This document shows positions 26,612-35,919 of a stretch of 64,000 bases of DNA, piece after piece. The DNA is taken from the NCBI RefSeq assembly GCF_004353905.1, contig NZ_SMOD01000024.1, forward strand, positions 62,001 through 126,000, read 5' to 3'. The position numbers were made by a program, and so were the translations under genes. Within the stretch, counting starts at the first letter, position 1, and every line of letters starts with the position of its first letter. Under the pieces are notes generated by a model. It made no database searches, was not told where the DNA came from, and was given only the letters and a program-made list of their open reading frames with translations. This stretch comes from Paraburkholderia guartelaensis (GTDB lineage: Bacteria > Pseudomonadota > Gammaproteobacteria > Burkholderiales > Burkholderiaceae).

Positions 26612-26800
26612 TTCATTTGAAGGTTATCGGACTTCTCCATAGACTGTGCCGAACCCGCGTTCCAGCTCCGTTCGCGTGGCACTTCGGGGTGACATACGCC
26701 TGGCGCGCCTGCCGGGAAGCGTTGGAGTTTTCCAGATTAATAAAAAGTCATCACGGCCCGTGCGAGAGGTCTGTTTGACACATCATGAATCGGGGGGAAT

Positions 26801-28357
26801 ATGCTCAAGGGGCTCAGTATCAAAAGCGGGTTGACCTGCGTAATTTCGGTGTTTGTCGTCATCCTCGCTGTGACGAGTTCCGCCGGCATTCTGGCGCTGA
26901 AGCTGAACAACGACGCGCTGCGAGCCATGTATGAAGTGGATACCAGTTCGCTGGTCGCGCTGAAGACCAGTGACGCCTTGCTTCAGCGTGCACGCGTCTC
27001 GCTCGACAGCTACCTTTCGTTGTATGGTCTGGGTGACCCGGAGCCGGACTTGCTTTCAGGCGCGCGACAGGATCTAAAGGATTCCGAACTAGAATTCTCG
27101 AAGTATCTTTCGCTACAAACCGGCGCGGACTCCGAGGCCGTGAGGCAGCTGGCAGGGCGCCGCCGATCTGTCCTCGACAAGGCAGTCCTGCCGTCGGCTG
27201 ACGCGCTCGGCCAAATGGATTTCGGCCGCTTCAAGGAACTCCAGGGGAAGGCGACGCAGGATGCGGTGGCGTCTTATCAGAGCGCGATGAAGGAGCGCGA
27301 GAATGCGGTCGTCGATTCGCAACGGGAACGTTTTGCGCAGGCGCAGTCGCGCTTTCATTTGATGGTCGCCATGCTTGCCGCAACGGCGGTAGTCGCACTT
27401 GCCGTGGGAATAGGCGCGAGGCGGATCCTCGTCGGAATCATTGTGCGTCCTGTAGCCGAAATCAAGACTCATCTCGCACGCATTGCCTCAGGCAATCTTC
27501 AGGGCGATGTACTCGCCGAATATCGGAATGAGATGGGAATGCTCATGGCTGACGTCAGGACAATGCAGGACGCGTTGGTGCGAACCGTCCGTAGCGTTCG
27601 CGGCGGAACCGAAACCATCAACGTCGGCGCGCAGGAGATTGCCTCCGGCAGCGCGGATCTTTCCCGGCGAACCGAGCAACAGGCCGCTTCGCTTGAAGTT
27701 GCGGCCGCGAACATGGCGCAGTTGACGCGAGCAGTCAAGAAGAACGCGGAGACAGCCGATACCGTGAGTCGACAGGCATTGGCGGCTTCACAAACGGCAT
27801 CTGCGGGCGGCGAGGTGGTTCACGAAGTCGCCCGGACGATGCAAGGCATATCGGTGCATTCCAGCAAGGTTGCCGAAATCGTGGGGCTGATTGAAAGCAT
27901 CGCCTTCCAGACCAACATTCTGGCGCTGAATGCCGCCGTCGAGGCGGCACGGGCTGGAGAGCTCGGTCGCGGATTTGCGGTCGTCGCGAGTGAAGTCCGA
28001 AGTCTCGCTCAGCGAAGCGCCCAAGCGGCGAAGGAGATCAAGCATTTGATTGACGCTACTGTTGGAAAGATAGACGAAGGGTCGCTGCTCGCGCAGAAGG
28101 CGGGCACGATCATGACCGAGGTCGTGTCGTCAGTCTCAGCGGTAAGCGGCTTGATGGCTGAGTTGCACCGGGCTACGCAGGAGCAGAGCCACGACATCGA
28201 GCAGGTGAGTGGCGCAGTCGTACAAATGGACACCACAACCCAGCAAAATGCAGCACTCGTTGAGCAAGCTGCCGCGGCAGCCCAGTCGCTCAAGGAACAG
28301 GCGGCGCTGCTCGATGACGTCGTGTCGGAATTCAAGATTGCATCGGGTACGTCGTGA
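26801..28357 (+). CDS. Methyl-accepting chemotaxis protein
   Basis: A 518-residue transmembrane chemoreceptor. TM1 spans about 11-33, a periplasmic four-helix-bundle sensor 34-185, TM2 about 186-215, HAMP to about 265, then the long signalling coiled coil. The hairpin tip SIAFQTNILALNAAVEAARAG is the universal CheA/CheW-binding sequence. Flanking glutamine/glutamate-rich segments are the methylation regions. The ligand is unknown; divergent placement from the polyol transporter makes a sugar-alcohol or binding-protein signal conceivable, but this is speculation. Confidence 0.92.
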   Translation: MLKGLSIKSGLTCVISVFVVILAVTSSAGILALKLNNDALRAMYEVDTSSLVALKTSDALLQRARVSLDSYLSLYGLGDPEPDLLSGARQDLKDSELEFSKYLSLQTGADSEAVRQLAGRRRSVLDKAVLPSADALGQMDFGRFKELQGKATQDAVASYQSAMKERENAVVDSQRERFAQAQSRFHLMVAMLAATAVVALAVGIGARRILVGIIVRPVAEIKTHLARIASGNLQGDVLAEYRNEMGMLMADVRTMQDALVRTVRSVRGGTETINVGAQEIASGSADLSRRTEQQAASLEVAAANMAQLTRAVKKNAETADTVSRQALAASQTASAGGEVVHEVARTMQGISVHSSKVAEIVGLIESIAFQTNILALNAAVEAARAGELGRGFAVVASEVRSLAQRSAQAAKEIKHLIDATVGKIDEGSLLAQKAGTIMTEVVSSVSAVSGLMAELHRATQEQSHDIEQVSGAVVQMDTTTQQNAALVEQAAAAAQSLKEQAALLDDVVSEFKIASGTS

Positions 28358-28413
28358 CTCTCCGGTCACCCGGTGACGGCACCACCTGATGCCGCTCCGC
28401 AATCATGATGCAG

Positions 28414-28860
28414 TCAGACGGTATCGTTCACGAGACCTGTGGTGTTGCCGCTCGCCAGCATTAGCTGCGCGAGTTCCGCGGTTGCCGTTTGCAGCGCCGA
28501 TTCGATGGTTGCGACCTGGCCGCTCAGGCTCATGGCGGCGCTGGCCGCAACGCCGCTCGCGTCCTGCCTGGCCAGCGCCTGTTCATGCGCGATGGCTTCC
28601 TGTGTTTTCGCCAGTTGTGCACGCAGCGAGTTGATCAGCGCTTTCAACTGCTGGATGGCGGCACTATTCGCACTGCCGCTCGAGGAAACACCGGCGGCTG
28701 AACCGGCACTTGCGCTCGCATTCGTGCCGCTTGCCGATGCCGCGGAACCGGCGCTGGCGCCGGCGGAATCTGTGGTCGTGGACGACGAACCCGCGTCGGT
28801 AGAACTGCTCGTGGTTCCGGTTTGCAGAACCCGGGGAGATACATTGGCGTTGACTTGCAT
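28414..28860 (-). CDS. FlxA-like flagellar-regulon protein (Ser/Ala-rich)
   Basis: A 148-residue protein. About 10-70 is a low-complexity Ser/Ala/Gly/Thr stretch; about 75-140 is a predicted helix or coiled coil (IQQLKALINSLRAQLAKTQEAI). This layout resembles FlxA-like proteins, whose molecular role is not established. No signal peptide is visible. A strong sigma-28 promoter match lies 36 bp upstream, which supports membership of the late flagellar regulon. It is convergent with the chemoreceptor gene. Family assignment is tentative. Confidence 0.55.
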   Translation of the reverse strand: MQVNANVSPRVLQTGTTSSSTDAGSSSTTTDSAGASAGSAASASGTNASASAGSAAGVSSSGSANSAAIQQLKALINSLRAQLAKTQEAIAHEQALARQDASGVAASAAMSLSGQVATIESALQTATAELAQLMLASGNTTGLVNDTV

Positions 28861-28895
28861 GTTCAATTCCCGTTTTCCAATTGTTCTGCTCGTAA

Positions 28896-28922
28896 ATATC
28901 GGCCCAAAGGACGCTTTCTTTA
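28896..28922 (-). promoter_or_regulatory. Sigma-28 (FliA) flagellar promoter
   Basis: Read on the minus strand the sequence is TAAA, 15 bases, GCCGATAT. This matches the flagellar consensus TAAA-N15-GCCGATAA at 11 of 12 fixed positions with exact spacing. Transcription would start about 28 bp before the FlxA-like ATG. Confidence 0.75.
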
Positions 28923-29140
28923 GCCTTTCACAAGGCGATCGAGGGGACACAATAATGGGTGGAGAGTAGTGTCCGGAAACCCCTGTCGCATCAGGGGTTG
29001 ATCCGTATTTGTGGGCGGAATTGTGTTCCCCGGTTGAACGGGAACTGATCCGCCCCGCAACGCATAACGGCACGTTTCCACGCGCGTCCCCGGGCGCAAC
29101 GCTATCCGCCCCTTTTTCCTGCCATCACTCCCCCCTCGCT

Positions 29141-29164
29141 CCCCCGTTCAGGGGATGTTCCGCC
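29141..29164 (+). promoter_or_regulatory. 24-bp shared motif upstream of PHA operon (copy A)
   Basis: CCCC-N6-GGGGATGTTCCGCC, 107 bp upstream of the acyl-CoA synthetase ATG. It matches copy B at 38733-38756 at 18 of 24 positions in the same orientation. The C-run/G-run forms a small inverted repeat. It is a candidate binding site for the LAL regulator encoded downstream. Confidence 0.6.
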
Positions 29165-29270
29165 CCCTTGTCTGAGCCGAAGATGACGTCATTCGGGATG
29201 TCACTGTCCAGCCGTAGTACGACGAATCTGTGCCAGCCCGCCATCCACTTTCAGACTCAAGGAGAGATTG

Positions 29271-30914
29271 ATGCAGGACGACGTGCAGAAAGCGGCGACT
29301 TCGGCCCATGCCTATCCGCTGTTGATCAAGCAACTGCTGCATACGCCATGCGTTCAGGCGCCGGACCAGGAGATCGTCTACCGCGGGCAGCTGCGGATGA
29401 CCTATTCGACGCTTCGCGAGCGCATCGCGCGCCTCGCCAGCGGCCTGAAGGGGCTCGGTGTGCAGCATGGCACCACGGTCGCAGTGATGGACTGGGACAG
29501 CCATCGCTATCTGGAGTGCTACTTCGCCGTGCCGATGATGGGCGCCGTGCTGCAGACGGTGAATGTGCGTCTTTCGCCTGAAGAAATCGCGTACACGATC
29601 GACCATGCCGGCGCCGAAGTGCTGCTCGTGCATACGGACTTTCTGCCGGTCGTCGACTCGATCAAGGACAAGCTCAAGAACGTGCGCACCTTCGTCTATA
29701 TCGACGAGCCGGACAGTGTGGCCGTCGCGCATTCGATCGACTTCGTGGCGCAATACGAAACGATGCTGGCGCAGAGCGAAGCGCACTACGACTTCCCTGA
29801 TTTCGACGAGAACACTCGCGCCACGACTTTCTACACGACGGGCACCACCGGCCTGCCGAAGGGCGTCTACTTTTCGCACCGTCAACTCGTGCTGCATACG
29901 CTCACGTTGATGGCGGCGCTCGCGAGCCCTGTCTCCGGGCAGCGCTTCCATCGCGGCGACGTGTACATGCCGCTCACGCCGATGTTCCATGTGCACGCGT
30001 GGGGCATGCCCTACATCGCGACGGTCATGGGCGTGAAGCAGGTTTATCCGGGCCGATATGTGCCGGACCGCCTGCTGGAACTGGTGCGCGACGAAGGCGT
30101 CACGTTCTCGCACTGCGTGAGCACGATTCTGCACATGCTGCTCAACAGCGGTGAGTCCGAGTCGGTCGACTTGAGCAAGTGGAAGATCGTGATTGGCGGC
30201 GGAGCCTTGCCGCAGGGCCTGGCGCGCAAAGCGCTCGAACGCGGCATCGACATCTTCGCAGGCTACGGCATGTCCGAGACGGGCCCGGTGCTGAGTCTCG
30301 CACAACTGCCGACGGGCGGCGAGCAGCTCGATCTCGACGAGCAGGTGCGCTTGCGCTGCAAGACGGGCTTTCCGGTTCCGCTCGTCGATCTGCGCGTTGT
30401 CGACGAGGAGATGGACGACCTTCCGCGCGATGGCAAGGCCAACGGCGAGATCGTCGTGCGCGCCCCCTGGCTCACGCAGGGCTACCTGAAGAATCCCGAA
30501 GCCTCGGAGCAGCTCTGGGCGGGCGGCTATCTGCATACGCAGGACATCGCCAATATCGACCCGACCGGCAATCTGCAGATTACCGACCGTATCAAGGATG
30601 TGATCAAGTCGGGCGGCGAGTGGGTGTCGTCACTCGAGATTGAAAGCTTGATTTCGCTGCATTCTGCGGCGGCCGAAGTCGCGGTCATCGGCATCAAGGA
30701 CGAGAAGTGGGGCGAGCGCCCGGTGGCGCTCGTCGTGCTCAAGCCCGGCGCCGAAGCGAGCGCGGACGACATCAAGCAGCACGTCATGACGTTCGCCACG
30801 TCAGGCCACATCTCGAAGTACGCAGTGCCGCAAATCGTCAAGTTCGTCGATGCCTTGAAGAAGACGAGCGTCGGGAAGATCGACAAGAAGTGGCTGCGCG
30901 AGCAGTTCGCCTGA
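29271..30914 (+). CDS. Medium/long-chain fatty acyl-CoA synthetase (AlkK-like)
   Basis: A 547-residue AMP-forming ligase that activates fatty acids to acyl-CoA. Visible motifs are TFYTTGTTGLPKGVYFSH (ATP-binding P-loop), GYGMSETGPV, the adenylate-binding ITDRIKDVIKSGGEW hinge and the C-terminal catalytic lysine in KTSVGKIDKKWL. The N-terminal YPLLIKQLLHTP and AVMDWDSHRYLECYFAVPMMG resemble AlkK. GGAGAG precedes the ATG. As first gene of a PHA operon it supplies acyl-CoA for beta-oxidation and, through the next gene, polyester precursors. Confidence 0.9.
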   Translation: MQDDVQKAATSAHAYPLLIKQLLHTPCVQAPDQEIVYRGQLRMTYSTLRERIARLASGLKGLGVQHGTTVAVMDWDSHRYLECYFAVPMMGAVLQTVNVRLSPEEIAYTIDHAGAEVLLVHTDFLPVVDSIKDKLKNVRTFVYIDEPDSVAVAHSIDFVAQYETMLAQSEAHYDFPDFDENTRATTFYTTGTTGLPKGVYFSHRQLVLHTLTLMAALASPVSGQRFHRGDVYMPLTPMFHVHAWGMPYIATVMGVKQVYPGRYVPDRLLELVRDEGVTFSHCVSTILHMLLNSGESESVDLSKWKIVIGGGALPQGLARKALERGIDIFAGYGMSETGPVLSLAQLPTGGEQLDLDEQVRLRCKTGFPVPLVDLRVVDEEMDDLPRDGKANGEIVVRAPWLTQGYLKNPEASEQLWAGGYLHTQDIANIDPTGNLQITDRIKDVIKSGGEWVSSLEIESLISLHSAAAEVAVIGIKDEKWGERPVALVVLKPGAEASADDIKQHVMTFATSGHISKYAVPQIVKFVDALKKTSVGKIDKKWLREQFA

Positions 30915-30951
30915 CACGTCATTCACCAAGGATCAAAAAGGAGTATTCGCA

Positions 30952-31416
30952 ATGAGCATCAAGGGATACAGCATCGCCACGATCGACGAATTCGTGGGCC
31001 GCGAGCTGGGCGTATCGGATTGGGTCGTCGTCGACCAGGCACGCATCGACGCATTCGCGCACTGCACGGGCGATCGGCAATGGATTCACGTGGACGTCGA
31101 GCGCGCCAGACGCGAGAGCCCTTTTGGCGGAACGATCGCGCACGGCTATCTGACGCTTTCGCTGCTGGCAGCGCTCGCCATGGAGATTGGCCTGATTCCG
31201 GAGGACGCGTCTGCGGGCCTGAACTATGGGCTGGACAAGGTGCGCTTCATGACGCCGGTAAAGGCAGGCGCCCGGGTGCGCAACCGCGTGTCCCTGGTGT
31301 CGGCGGAGAAGAAGGGCGGTGGTCGAATCATCATCAAGACGATGAACGAACTGCAGATCGAAGGTGAAGACAAGCCCGCGCTGGTCGCCGAGACCCTCGC
31401 GATGCTCGTGGCGTAA
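30952..31416 (+). CDS. phaJ: MaoC-type (R)-specific enoyl-CoA hydratase
   Basis: A 154-residue single hot-dog-fold protein with the hydratase-2 motif: D41 and H46 in CTGDRQWIHVD are the catalytic pair, and PFGGTIAHGYLTLSLL is the conserved helix. It hydrates trans-2-enoyl-CoA to (R)-3-hydroxyacyl-CoA, the monomer used by PHA synthase, so it links beta-oxidation to polymer formation. Its place between acyl-CoA synthetase and PHA synthase makes PhaJ the natural reading. Strict substrate length is not readable. Confidence 0.85.
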   Translation: MSIKGYSIATIDEFVGRELGVSDWVVVDQARIDAFAHCTGDRQWIHVDVERARRESPFGGTIAHGYLTLSLLAALAMEIGLIPEDASAGLNYGLDKVRFMTPVKAGARVRNRVSLVSAEKKGGGRIIIKTMNELQIEGEDKPALVAETLAMLVA

Positions 31417-31462
31417 TCCGGGCGTTCAAGGACGCGCAATGCGTCGCATAAGGAGCAAGAAA

Positions 31463-33169
31463 ATGGCGGCAACGGCGAAAAACGATTCGCAGAACGAACA
31501 GATTGACGATATCTCGGCGTCGGCAACGGAAGGCATGCTCGGCCCCAATCCGTTTGTCGGACTGCGGCCGTGCGATATCCTGGCCACGGCGCAGCAGATC
31601 GGCGCGCAGGCCGTGCGGCAGCCCGCGCTGCTGGTCGAACAGGAAGCGGCGCTCGTGCGTAATCTCCTCGCGGTGCTGGGTGGCAACGCGAAGAGCACAC
31701 CGCCCGCAGGCGACAAGCGTTTCGCAGATCCCGCGTGGCAGGACAACACGTGGTATCGCATGGCGCTGCAGGGCTATCTGGTGTGGCGCGACGCACTGAG
31801 CGGTTTTGTCGACCGCTCGGCGCTGGACCCGAAGAGCAAGGAGCGCGCGCAATTCGTGATGTCGCTCTTCACCGACGCGCTTTCGCCCACGAACACGCTG
31901 CTCGGCAACCCGGCGGCGCTCAAGAAGGTGGTCGATTCGGGCGGTGCAAGCCTGATCGGCGGCCTGAAGAACGCCATGTTCGACATGCTGAAGAATCAGG
32001 GCATGCCCGCGCAGGTGGACAAGAGCGCCTTCGAAGTGGGCAAGAATCTCGGCACCTCGCCGGGCGCGGTGGTATTTCGCAACGAAGTGCTGGAGCTGAT
32101 TCAGTACAAGCCGGCCACGGAACAGGTCTATGGCCGCCCGCAATTGATCGTGCCGCCGCAGATCAACAAGTTCTACGTGTTCGACCTCTCCGAAGGCAAG
32201 AGCATGGTCGACTACCTCGTGAAGAACGAGTTCCAGGTGTTCGCGGTGAGCTGGCGCAATCCCACGGCGGCGCAGAGCCACTGGGACATGGATACCTACG
32301 TCTCTGCGCTGCTGGAGGCCATCGAAGCGGTGCGCGACATCACCGGCAGCGAAGATGTGAACCTGCACGGCGCATGTTCCGGCGCAATGACGATCTCGGC
32401 GCTGCTCGGCCATCTCGCGAGCCGCGGAGAGAAGACGGTCAACGCGACGACGCTGATGGTTGCCGTGCTGGACAGCACCGCCGATTCGCAACTCGGCCTC
32501 TTCTGCACGCCCGAAGCGATCGCGGCGGCCAAGCAGAACAGCCTCGCTCGCGGCGTGCTCGCAGGCGAGGAGATGGGCCGCGTGTTCGCGTGGATGCGGC
32601 CCAACGATCTGGTGTGGAATTACTGGGTGAACAATTACCTGCTGGGCAAGGCGCCGCCCGCGTTCGACATCCTCTACTGGAACAACGATACGACCCGCTT
32701 GCCCGCGCGCTTTCACGGCCAGCTGCTCGACATTTTCACGGGTAACCTGTTCAGCAAGCGACACGCGCTTACGGTGCTCGGCACGCCTATCGATCTTTCC
32801 GAAGTCACGTGCGACACCTACGTGGTGGCAGGCATGACGGATCACATCACGCCGTGGAAAGGTGTTTACAACACGGCGCGTACGTTCGGCGGCAAGACGC
32901 GCTTCGTGCTCAGTTCGAGCGGTCACATCCAGAGCCTGATCAACCCGCCGGGCAATCCGAAGGCAAAGTACTTCATGAACCCGGAGTTGCCTGCGGATGC
33001 GGACACGTGGCTCGCAAGCGCCACGCCCGAAAAGGACTCGTGGTGGGGCAACTGGCGCGAGTGGCTGGCAAGCCGTTCGGGCGAGCGCCGCAGCGCGCCG
33101 GCTTCGCTCGGCAATGAGCGTCACGCTGCGCTTGCCGACGCACCGGGAACGTACGTTACCGAAGCCTGA
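31463..33169 (+). CDS. phaC: Class II poly(3-hydroxyalkanoate) synthase
   Basis: A 568-residue synthase, the length of class II enzymes that favour medium-chain monomers. The lipase-like box GACSG holds nucleophile Cys305; the triad is completed by D460 (GMTDHITPW) and H488 (SSSGHIQS). The N-terminal MLGPNPFVGLRPCDIL and CPADxxWxx-like ADPAWQDNTWYRMALQGYLVWRD resemble Pseudomonas PhaC1/PhaC2 rather than the class I enzyme usual in Burkholderiales. AGGAG lies 7 bp before the ATG. It polymerises (R)-3-hydroxyacyl-CoA on the granule surface. Confidence 0.93.
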   Translation: MAATAKNDSQNEQIDDISASATEGMLGPNPFVGLRPCDILATAQQIGAQAVRQPALLVEQEAALVRNLLAVLGGNAKSTPPAGDKRFADPAWQDNTWYRMALQGYLVWRDALSGFVDRSALDPKSKERAQFVMSLFTDALSPTNTLLGNPAALKKVVDSGGASLIGGLKNAMFDMLKNQGMPAQVDKSAFEVGKNLGTSPGAVVFRNEVLELIQYKPATEQVYGRPQLIVPPQINKFYVFDLSEGKSMVDYLVKNEFQVFAVSWRNPTAAQSHWDMDTYVSALLEAIEAVRDITGSEDVNLHGACSGAMTISALLGHLASRGEKTVNATTLMVAVLDSTADSQLGLFCTPEAIAAAKQNSLARGVLAGEEMGRVFAWMRPNDLVWNYWVNNYLLGKAPPAFDILYWNNDTTRLPARFHGQLLDIFTGNLFSKRHALTVLGTPIDLSEVTCDTYVVAGMTDHITPWKGVYNTARTFGGKTRFVLSSSGHIQSLINPPGNPKAKYFMNPELPADADTWLASATPEKDSWWGNWREWLASRSGERRSAPASLGNERHAALADAPGTYVTEA

Positions 33170-33234
33170 TTTACGACCAATCGTTCAGAAGTTATTCATT
33201 GTTTTTTCAACGTAGTACTAATGGAGTTTTAATC

Positions 33235-33657
33235 ATGGAATCCACCAATCCGACGAATCTTTTTGCCGAATACACGAAGGTCATGGGCCAGTTCAAGCTG
33301 CCGGGCGTCGATGTGGCGGCCATTCTCGAATCGCGCCGCAAGGACATCGAGGCGCTGGCACAGGCCAACAGCGCGGCGCTCGCGGGCGTACAGTCGCTCG
33401 GTCTGAAGCAGGCTGAAATCCTGCGCACGACCATGACCGAGCTGCAGTCGCTCGTGGCGAAGCTGGGCGCGCAAGGCGCGGCGCCGGGCGCGAATACGGG
33501 CGAAGTCGTGCAGCAGGCGCTGCACAAGGCGCTCGTGGACATGCAGGAACTCGCGGATACGGCTTACCGTGCGCAGTCGGACAGCATCGCGGTCGTGACC
33601 AAGCGTGTGGCCGAGCACGTCGAGGAGCTCAAGGCGCTCCTGCAGCCGAAGAAGTAA
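33235..33657 (+). CDS. phaP: Phasin (PHA granule-associated protein)
   Basis: A 140-residue, largely helical protein with the phasin features FAEYTKVMGQFKLPGVDVAAILESRRKDIEAL and ANSAALAGVQSLGLKQAEIL, ending in a lysine-rich tail. Phasins coat PHA granules and control their size and number. It lies between PHA synthase and depolymerase. No repeat-rich DNA-binding tail is present, so it is not PhaF-like. Confidence 0.85.
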   Translation: MESTNPTNLFAEYTKVMGQFKLPGVDVAAILESRRKDIEALAQANSAALAGVQSLGLKQAEILRTTMTELQSLVAKLGAQGAAPGANTGEVVQQALHKALVDMQELADTAYRAQSDSIAVVTKRVAEHVEELKALLQPKK

Positions 33658-33669
33658 GAGGGCGCGGCG

Positions 33670-34587
33670 ATGCAAAACGCCGATGTTTCCAATGACGCAA
33701 CCCGTGGCGAGACACCTGTGCAAGAGGTCGAGCAGATGAGAGCAGAGGCTTCCAGTCCCGATTCGAGCGGCGGCCCGGTCGGCTTGCAGATCCAGACCGT
33801 CGATCTTGACGGTCAGGTCCTGCGCGTGGGCGTCCGGCACGGCAGCGACGCTTCCCCGCCGCTGCTCCTTTTCAACGGCATCGGCGCGAATCTCGAGCTG
33901 GTGGAGCCGTTCGTCGAGGCGCTGGGGGATGTGGGCGTCATCATCTTCGATGTGCCCGGTGTCGGCGGATCGCCCGTGCCGCTCGTGCCGTACCGCTTCT
34001 CGACGCTTTCCGTGCTCACGGACAAGCTTCTGACGCGGCTCGGCTACGACGGGCCGGTCGATGTGCTCGGGGTCTCGTGGGGCGGGGCGCTCGCTCAGCA
34101 GTTCGCGCGTCTTTACCCCGCGCGTTGCCGCAGGCTCATTCTTGCGGCAACGTCGCCGGGCGTCATCATGGTCCCCGCGCGGCTCTCGGTGCTCGCCAAG
34201 ATGATCGGGCCGCGCCGCTACACCGACCGCAGCTATATGAAGCAGGTGGGCGCGGAGATTTATGGCGGTGCTTACCGGCGCGACCCCAGGTTGCTGGAGG
34301 AGCATAGCCGTCATATTCATCCGCCGCGCGGCCGCGGCTACCTCTATCAGCTGCTCGCTGCGTCCGGCTGGACCAGCCTGCCGTGGCTCGGCGCGCTGCG
34401 TCAGCCCACGCTCGTGATGCACGGCAACGACGACCCCATCGTGCCGCTGACCAACGCGAAGATTCTGGCGGCGCGCATCCGCAACTCGACGCTCTACGTG
34501 ATCGACGACGGTCATCTGTTCCTGATCGCGCGTGCGAAGGAAGTCGCGCCTGTGGTGCGCCGTTTCCTGCGCGAGGAACTGGCGTGA
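33670..34587 (+). CDS. phaZ: Intracellular medium-chain PHA depolymerase
   Basis: A 305-residue alpha/beta hydrolase strongly resembling Pseudomonas PhaZ: LLLFNGIGANLELVEPFVEAL, FDVPGVGGSP, the nucleophile Ser136 in GVSWGGALAQQFA, an acid in HGNDDPIVPL, and His282 in IDDGHLFLI. It hydrolyses stored medium-chain polyester inside the cell. The first 35 residues are an extra, poorly conserved extension, so a start further in is possible. Its stop overlaps the next GTG in GTGA. Confidence 0.9.
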   Translation: MQNADVSNDATRGETPVQEVEQMRAEASSPDSSGGPVGLQIQTVDLDGQVLRVGVRHGSDASPPLLLFNGIGANLELVEPFVEALGDVGVIIFDVPGVGGSPVPLVPYRFSTLSVLTDKLLTRLGYDGPVDVLGVSWGGALAQQFARLYPARCRRLILAATSPGVIMVPARLSVLAKMIGPRRYTDRSYMKQVGAEIYGGAYRRDPRLLEEHSRHIHPPRGRGYLYQLLAASGWTSLPWLGALRQPTLVMHGNDDPIVPLTNAKILAARIRNSTLYVIDDGHLFLIARAKEVAPVVRRFLREELA

Positions 34588-35906
34588 ACGAGGCAGTTAG
34601 CGAAGAGGTCAGCGCAGCGACCGATGGCGTCGAGAGCCCGCTGAATGCGGCTGACGAGGCACTGGCGGCGCGCAAGGCGCTGCGTCTCAAACGCATGCAG
34701 CGCACCGCGACAGGTCTGCTCGCAGTCGTGTTCGCGGTGCTGCTCGCATGCGTTTTCTTGCAGGCCAGATATCCGTGGCTTGCCGGGCTTCCGTGGCTTA
34801 GGGCATTCGCGGAAGCCGGTACGGTGGGCGCCATCGCGGACTGGTATGCGGTGGTCGCGCTGTTCCGGCGGCCGTTTGGCCTGCCGGTTCCGCATAGCGC
34901 GATCATTGCGCAAAACCAGCAGCGCATTGGGGAGAGCCTCGGCAAGTTCGTCGAGGCCAACTTTCTTGAGCCCGAGCTCATCATTGGCCGGCTGAGCGGC
35001 CATAACGCCGCGCGCTCGCTGGCCGTATGGCTCGCCGAGCCGGCGCATAGCCGGGCGATCGGCGACGTGGTGGCCGATTCGCTGCCGCGCCTGCTGAACG
35101 GCATCGACGACACGCACGTCGAGCAATTCTTCGAGCGCGTGGCCACGCCGCAATTGCGCTCGCTCGACGTTTCTCGCGCCATCGGCGGGATTCTCAAGGT
35201 CCTGACCGAAGGCAATCATCATCAGCCGCTGCTGGACCGAGGGCTGGCAGGGCTCGAGCAATGGCTCGCGGCCAACGTGGACCTGATCAAGGCCAAGTTC
35301 AGCGAGGCGTCGAGATACACCCCCGCGCCGCTCGACGCGTATATCGTGAGGAAGTTCGTCGATGGCATCGTCGCGCTGCTGCACGAGGTGGCGGCGAGCC
35401 CGGAGCACGAGCTTCGACACCAGTTCGACGAAGCGGTGCAGGACCTGATCGTCCAGTTGCGGAGTTCACCCGTCTATCGGCGCTTTGGCCGGTCATTGAT
35501 GCGCGACTGTATCCGCCATTTCAGAAACGAGGCCTATGCGCAGCGCGTGCTGAGCCACGTGCGTGAGCGCGTAATCGCCGATGTCGGACGTGAGAATTCC
35601 ATCGTGCGTAGCGCGCTGGCTGGCGTACTCGCAACGCTTGGCAAGAGCGTGAGCGAGGAGCGCGCGATCCAGCACAAGCTCAACGCGTGGTGGCTGGAGC
35701 TGGCGCGCGACCTGGTGGTGCGCTATCGCCACCAGCTCTCTGCGCTGATCACCGACGTCGTGAAGGGCTGGAACGCGCAGGAGGTCAGCGGCAAGATCGA
35801 GGCGGAGATAGGCCGCGATCTGCAATACGTGCGGATCAACGGCACACTGGTGGGCGGAATGGTCGGCGTGTTGCTGCATGGGCTCGCGCTCGTCATTGTG
35901 ATGTGA
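34584..35906 (+). CDS. DUF445 membrane protein
   Basis: A 440-residue protein with one hydrophobic helix near the N-terminus (about 47-65), then WLRAFAEAGTVGAIADWYAVVALFRRPFGLPVPHSAII, the DUF445 hallmark, a long helical body and a C-terminal membrane helix (NGTLVGGMVGVLLHGLALVIVM). Function is unknown for the family. Translation starts at GTG overlapping the PhaZ stop by 4 bp, with GAGGAA upstream, so it is tied to the PHA operon, perhaps only positionally. It ends 13 bp from the convergent regulator gene. Confidence 0.82.
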   Translation: MNEAVSEEVSAATDGVESPLNAADEALAARKALRLKRMQRTATGLLAVVFAVLLACVFLQARYPWLAGLPWLRAFAEAGTVGAIADWYAVVALFRRPFGLPVPHSAIIAQNQQRIGESLGKFVEANFLEPELIIGRLSGHNAARSLAVWLAEPAHSRAIGDVVADSLPRLLNGIDDTHVEQFFERVATPQLRSLDVSRAIGGILKVLTEGNHHQPLLDRGLAGLEQWLAANVDLIKAKFSEASRYTPAPLDAYIVRKFVDGIVALLHEVAASPEHELRHQFDEAVQDLIVQLRSSPVYRRFGRSLMRDCIRHFRNEAYAQRVLSHVRERVIADVGRENSIVRSALAGVLATLGKSVSEERAIQHKLNAWWLELARDLVVRYRHQLSALITDVVKGWNAQEVSGKIEAEIGRDLQYVRINGTLVGGMVGVLLHGLALVIVM

Positions 35907-35919
35907 CGCGCCGCACGAT

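Larger units (their letters stand above)
26118..26800. other. Divergent intergenic region, polyol operon and chemoreceptor
   Basis: This 683-bp gap lies between divergent genes and holds no convincing gene. Short open frames here lack ribosome-binding sites, family similarity and the GC bias of the neighbours; the region is visibly more AT-rich. It must contain the polyol operon promoter (minus) and the chemoreceptor promoter (plus). Confidence 0.6.
28861..29270. other. Divergent intergenic region, FlxA-like gene and PHA/acyl-CoA operon
   Basis: A 410-bp gap without a gene. It contains a sigma-28 promoter match on the minus strand (28896-28922) and, on the plus strand, the 24-bp motif at 29141-29164 shared with the region upstream of etfB. 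Confidence 0.7.

Noticed and set aside
26150..26620. Possible 156-codon gene in the polyol/chemoreceptor gap
   Set aside because: No ribosome-binding site, no similarity I recognise, and base composition unlike the flanking genes; treated as regulatory DNA.
31334..33124. Open frame of about 596 codons on the minus strand
   Set aside because: Antisense to PHA synthase, which has an intact catalytic triad; the shadow shows no motif.
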